Assembly (NCBI GenBank): GCA_009746045.1
Contig: RPFO01000380.1
Location: forward strand, 1,406,020 to 1,470,019
Reading direction: 5' to 3'
Source: Mesostigma viride
Taxonomy: Eukaryota; Streptophyta; Mesostigmatophyceae; Mesostigmatales; Mesostigmataceae
Length of the DNA stretch: 64,000 nucleotides
Shown here: piece after piece, positions 59,690 through 64,000 of the stretch
Position numbering within the stretch: position 1 is the first letter of the stretch
Layout of the letters: every line of letters starts with the position of its first letter
Program-made: the position numbers and the translations under genes
The notes under the pieces: generated by a model
The model's input: the letters and a program-made list of their open reading frames with translations, nothing else
The model's database searches: none
What the model was told of the DNA's origin: nothing

Positions 59690-60090
59690 GTGTTACATAT
59701 ATTCCCACGGGAGATATGTTCTTATAATTAATGCATTCATCTTAATTCCATTTGCCTCAAGTGGCTCCCTCACCTTCTTTTGTTCTGCTTTACCACCTCT
59801 CTCATTACCATCTATATCCGTACGTCCCTTTGCTCCGGGCCCCCTCTTACCTCTCCTGGCATCTCTTCTTCTTACTGATCCCTTTCTAGCCTTGCATTTT
59901 TTTTCTGTGATCGATCGATCCAACACTATTTGCTTTCAGGAGCATTCACTTTTCCATGTGATATCGGCTGCGGTGACACGCAAAGTGTGCACAAGTGGTG
60001 ACTGGCCGCAGTGTCGCCCCTGCACAGAGTAATTTGGAGGGCATGCATACACCCACGCACTTCTTACGGGACCACGCCCCCATGCCCTTT
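59690..60090. other. Unassigned sequence inside the family B block
   Basis: The minus strand has a Lys/Arg-rich open frame (RRRDARRGKRGPGAKGRTD) with no clear family. It may be LINE linker sequence. GATC is repeated three times at 59909-59920. Confidence 0.3.
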
Positions 60091-60091
60091 A

Positions 60092-61290
60092 CAGAAGGGT
60101 GTGTGGCAGGGCTGCGTGCTGTCGCCCTACCTGTTTGAATTATTGTTGTCGAATACGTAATGATTCAGGCGCGCAAGCGATTTGCCCGCATCGTGGGTAG
60201 GGAACCAGGAGTGCAGGTTGCTAACAAATTCTGGCATGGCGGTGCGGACACGGAGATTCGGCTAGCAGACATCATTTACGCAGACGACACCACCCTCTTC
60301 GAGGACACTGAGCACGTGCAGACATGGCTTGACTGCCTGGCTCTCTCGGCCCGTGCAGTGGGGCTTGAGGTCAGCAAGAAGACAGAGGCCCTGGCGGTTG
60401 GGCTCACCAACTCACCGCCGCCCCTCTATCTCCTAGACGGCTCTCGAGTCCTGTATCGGGACCGCGTTAAGCTGCTGGGCAGCCTGCTCCCCAGCTGTGA
60501 GGTTGATGTGGACCATCGCATCTCCCTCGCCTGGCACGCTTTACGCCAGTACCGGGCCCTGTGGCGCAAGCCCCTGGGCAAGATCGAGAAACAGGACCTG
60601 TTCAAGGTCCTCGTCCTTCCTGTTCTCACGTATGGCGCCGAGACGTGGACCCTCACCGCCGACCTGGCCCGCAAGCTGGACGGCGCGGTCACCAGCATGC
60701 TGCGTTCCATTTTCAGAGTAGGATATGCTGCTCATGTCCGCAATGAGGACCTGTACCAGGGCATGCCCTACATCACCAGCACCATTAAGCAACGCCGCCT
60801 GCAGCTAGTAGGGCACCTAGCTCGCACCAACCAGGTAGACACCTCACGTGGCCCCCCCGCAGGACTGCGACCAGCCCAGCCTGGCCGGCACCTCCTGACG
60901 TGGGCTGGGCCCAGTGATGTTAGACGCCGCAAGGCCCGCACCTTCAAAGAACAGCTAGTAGAGGACATGGGGGGCCTAGGCCTCTCCGTGATTTGGAAGA
61001 AGATGATGGACAAGGCCAAGTGGGCCAAGGTCATACAGGACAACGAGCCCCCCCCAGTGGGGAAGCGCCCACGTGTGCAATCCCGCGGGAGGCACGCCAG
61101 ATAGCTCCCCAGGGCAGCGTGCGGCAGCCTGGATAGATGTTGTAGTTAGCATGCTGTTAGATAGATGTAGTATGTAGCCAATGTAGATAGATTAGACCGG
61201 TATGAATGTTTGCACCCATCCATCCATCCATCCGGGTTAATGCTCCGTGACTCCCCAACGGGAGCACGAGTCTAATTAATTAATTAATAC
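60092..61290 (+). mobile_element. 5'-truncated LINE (family B) with RT motifs
   Basis: A piece of reverse transcriptase: GVWQGCVLSPYLFE (fingers/palm motif B) at about 60098-60140, a one-base frameshift near 60148, then an open frame at 60160-61104. It carries the catalytic box YADDTTLF and thumb-like sequence (VLPVLTYGAETWTL, TSMLRSIFRVGY, QLVGHLARTNQVDTS). This layout resembles RTE or related animal and plant LINEs. The 5' RT motifs and any endonuclease are missing. The 3' end has CATC repeats and then GACTCCCCAACGGGAGCACG and an AATTAA tail. Confidence 0.88.
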
Positions 61291-61299
61291 ACCCATACT

Positions 61300-61345
61300 C
61301 TCCCGATTTCTGGCCTGCGCTGGTTGTCTCCTTGAAATTCTGTCA
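61300..61345 (-). mobile_element. Dispersed repeat R1 start, antisense fragment
   Basis: Reverse complement of the R1 start: GATTTCTGGCCTGCGCTGGT and TGTCTCCTTGA. It sits 10 bases after the LINE tail. Confidence 0.75.
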
Positions 61346-61409
61346 CGACCACGTACCTGCACCCTTTGATCGCTGATTAGATTTCTGGACAACTATTACT
61401 GACGCGCAG

Positions 61410-61415
61410 TTTATT
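61410..61415 (-). terminator. AATAAA signal downstream of the dehydroquinate synthase gene
   Basis: AATAAA on the minus strand, 165 nt after the stop at 61580. A plausible poly(A) signal, not proven. Confidence 0.4.
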
Positions 61416-61579
61416 CAATGAAAAATATACGCCTGCCTGCATGTCTGAGCACAAACCTGATTGTTGCACAAAAAAAAAAGTCTATCCAACGGTGAAACAT
61501 GACAAACTCAAGAGCAACATTCCCATGGCTTCGATTTTAATTTGACGCTCTTTTGCCTTAGACTCAGAACTGGCATGCC

Positions 61580-64000
61580 TTATCTTGCAGCAGAACAGAA
61601 CGTTTCCAACGTCTCATCCAGCTTCTTGGGATCAAAATCACTGGTAAAGACGCAGTTTCCGAGTGGCCCCTTCAATAAGATGAGCCGCAGCACCCCATTA
61701 GCCACCTTCTTGTCGACCTGAGCCACGAGATCATGCCGCACACAGCAACAGTCAGGAGCAAACATGCAAAAATCGTGCCAATCGTGAAATTACATGTCAA
61801 CGACACACCCAGTGCAAAGCAAAAGTTTGCAAATCAAGTGAGAGGTCCCATCAATGTTGAAAGTGCACGCCTAAAACAGCCCAAGGCTACTATACTAATG
61901 TTAAAACTAGGGAGGGTCTTAAAAACGAATTACCACTAGCACTCACCAACTTGTGCTCGCGCAACTTGTCCAACGGTCATCTCCTCGCGTTGCAACTTGT
62001 CCAACGGTCATCTCCTTGGGAGCAACCAAGAAGATACAGACAATGTCCTACTAGAAAGGTCACTATGATCGAGATATGAGAGGGCACTATACTCAAGAAG
62101 CGAGAGGGCTTTCTACTCAAATATCACGCACCATCATGAGCTCGCGGAACTTGTCCACGGTCATCTCCTTGGGGGCGGTCACGGGGCACTCGGCGCGCCG
62201 CAGCAGCTTGATGAGCCGCTGCGTGATCTCGCCGTCGATCCAGCCCAGCCGGTGCGACATGTCGCTTGCCATGACCTGGGCAGGCGAGGCAACGCGGGGC
62301 AGCATGAATGGGGTGGCACAGGGGCATTGGGCAGCACAGGGGCATGGGGCAGGCAACCGACAAAAACGACCAGGGCACAAGCAACCGACAAAACAAGACA
62401 ACCGAGGTGATGTGTCAGGTGTCTGATTGTTAAAAATGCATGCATGTAGGGATGCTTGCGATGTCATGCCTGTGCTATAGTTGCTTCATTGATGTACGGG
62501 AAGACCATACCCTGTGTTAGATGCCTACCGCTTGCTGGGTGAGGCGATTTCCACTCTGCATGAGCCAAGTGTGGTGGCTTAGATTATCTAGATGCCCACG
62601 GGGGAAAAGCACACACCCAATTACCCCAACGTCACTGTAGCCCAGTATTGTTCATCTCCAATAATCAGGGCAGGAGCACCCTCCGACTCCCACTTCACCT
62701 GGCAATGCCCAAGAAATGCCCAGCGCTTCACGCTCTGCACACGCACCCCGGTTGCACATGGAGGCACCCGACGGACGCACGAGGCGGAGCTGTTCTAGCA
62801 GAAGGCATACAAGCAGGCTGTACGAAGGGTCCTAGCCGAAACCATATGCACGTCGCAGGGTGGCTCACCATGCCAGCGGCCACGGCCTCCCCATGCAGCC
62901 AGTTGCCGTAGCCCACACCCGTCTCGATCGCCTGCAGGGTGCCACGGGCCATCATGGAGGACCAGTGCACGTATGAGCACACGTGCATGTCAGTCATCAC
63001 CTCAACCTTCAAAGGAGTCATAGTATTAATGATAGTATTTCCCACACCCCTGCTTACAAAAATGAGCCGTGGGCAAAAGGAGGGTCCAGAGAGGCTTCCA
63101 AACAAGAACCATGCTAGTGGCTTACAAACATGCGCTCGCACAGGAAGGCATCAAACAATCACAGGATTGCCTTGACAACGACGCCGTTAGCACCGAAAGT
63201 GATGCTTCAACCCACTCGCCTTACAATAAACACGTAATGCTGGATGGCACGACAATGCCTACTAAGTAGTGAAACTCCCATCACTCCCACAACGGGGTTA
63301 AACCAATCCCCACCCTTCCCACAACTTGTGGGCCCAACAACCTCCCACAGCTGGTACCTCCCACAGTGGTGTGTCGACTTGCATGCCCGAACGTGTGCCC
63401 AAACAGCTCACATGCCCACGCATGAGCCAAAACAGTCTTTATGGCCAAACATGTCCAGTCACCTACATGCCCAAATGCATGCCACAAACAGGCTGAACCC
63501 TAACTACTCGAATGCCCAAACATGTTCAGGGAGAGAGTGACTCACGTGCCCAAACATGCCGAGTAACTCACGCACCGTAAAGGTGTGCCACAAAGGGTTA
63601 CAAATCCAATTACCGAAGCGACTCTATGCCTAACATGTGCCCAAACAGGTCACATGCCCATCCCTGTTTTATCCACTCACGTGCCCAAGTGTGTGCCCAA
63701 ACCACCCACACGCCCAAAACACGTGCCCAAACCACCCCATGCCCAAACGTGTGCCCAAACCACCCGCATGCCCAAATGCGTGGCCAAACCACCCATGCGC
63801 CCAAAACATGAGCCAAAACCACCCGCGTGCCCCAACGAGTGACGAAGCAACTCACATGCCCAAACGTGTGCCCCAGGTTGAGGATCGCGCGCAGGCCGCC
63901 CTCCCTCTCGTCGCGCGTGACCACGTCCGCCTTGTCCTCGCACGAGCGCTTGATGGCGTGCAACAGCGCCGCCGGGTCACACGCCATTAGCGCCTCCATG
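61580..64000 (-). CDS. 3-dehydroquinate synthase, C-terminal part (gene runs off the window)
   Basis: The enzyme turns DAHP into 3-dehydroquinate, step two of the shikimate pathway, using NAD and a metal ion. It is plastid-located in plants and algae. Exons in view: 63999 (edge)-63856, 62931-62869, 62275-62132, 61717-61580, all phase 0, giving 162 residues. Motifs: [32 protein letters not shown] joined to [20 protein letters not shown], then RLGWIDGEI and [15 protein letters not shown]. The histidines of GHTFGH and LHGEAVA correspond to metal ligands of the family. The NAD-binding N-terminal half and the transit peptide lie beyond the right edge. It is a single-function enzyme in the visible part, since the stop follows shortly after the normal C terminus, which argues against the fungal AROM fusion. 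Two of its three introns contain copies of the preceding exon end. Confidence 0.93.
61940..62030 (-). repeat. Echoes of the dehydroquinate synthase exon ending at 62132
   Basis: On the minus strand, GGAGATGACCGTTGGACAAG occurs twice. The copy further from the exon continues into TTGCGCGAGCACAAGTTGGT and GAGTG. The real exon reads GAGATGACCGTGGACAAG then TTCCGCGAGCTCATGATG and donor GTGCGT. Confidence 0.92.
63400..63850 (-). repeat. Many echoes of the dehydroquinate synthase exon ending at 63856
   Basis: The real junction on the + strand reads ACTCACATGCCCAAACGTGT. Copies with GCCCAAA and often ACTCAC follow in the intron at about 63407, 63536, 63648, 63675, 63700, 63720, 63745 and 63770. The copy at 63675-63698 (ACTCACGTGCCCAAGTGTGT) is the clearest. 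Confidence 0.88.

Noticed and set aside
59617-61290. DNA transposon with terminal inverted repeats
   Set aside because: The enclosed coding sequence is LINE reverse transcriptase, and the repeated end is the LINE 3' tail. It is kept as a finding about inverted ends only.

Overview
The window is nuclear DNA of a eukaryote. It is GC-rich, its genes are cut into many exons by GT-AG introns, and it is full of microsatellites, minisatellites and non-LTR retrotransposon remains. A stand-alone 3-dehydroquinate synthase (plastid shikimate pathway in plants and algae) and a nuclear fragment of a mitochondrial atp9 gene fit a photosynthetic protist, most likely a microalga. The lineage cannot be fixed from this sequence alone.

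Layout. (1) Positions 542-15978, + strand: PAN3, the pseudokinase subunit of the PAN2-PAN3 deadenylase, rebuilt as 13 exons; 12 are well supported and the first is tentative. (2) Positions 16300-28700: a gene-poor cluster of 5'-truncated LINE copies in both orientations. Three pairs are joined tail to tail, and one pair forms a palindrome with arms of about 690 bp. (3) Positions 28784-56539, - strand: a 27-exon gene for a coiled-coil protein of about 3,360 residues whose function I do not recognise. Its introns hold several arrays, a MITE-like element and the atp9 insertion. (4) Positions 57470-57880, + strand: a compact intronless gene ending in the succinate dehydrogenase assembly factor 4 (SDHAF4) signature. 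(5) Positions 59155-61345: more repeat and LINE debris. (6) Positions 61580-64000, - strand: the 3' half of a 3-dehydroquinate synthase gene, running off the window.

The genes do not form a pathway: mRNA decay, an unknown scaffold, mitochondrial complex II assembly and aromatic amino acid synthesis sit side by side.

The most unusual signal is in the introns of the three multi-exon genes. Degenerate copies of the flanking exon end plus its splice site (here called exon-end echoes) recur inside the adjacent intron, from one copy up to a 20-copy 46-bp minisatellite whose every unit contains the exon end and the 5' splice site. About 85 percent of the introns are also phase 0. This suggests introns that grow by local duplication of exon-intron junctions.
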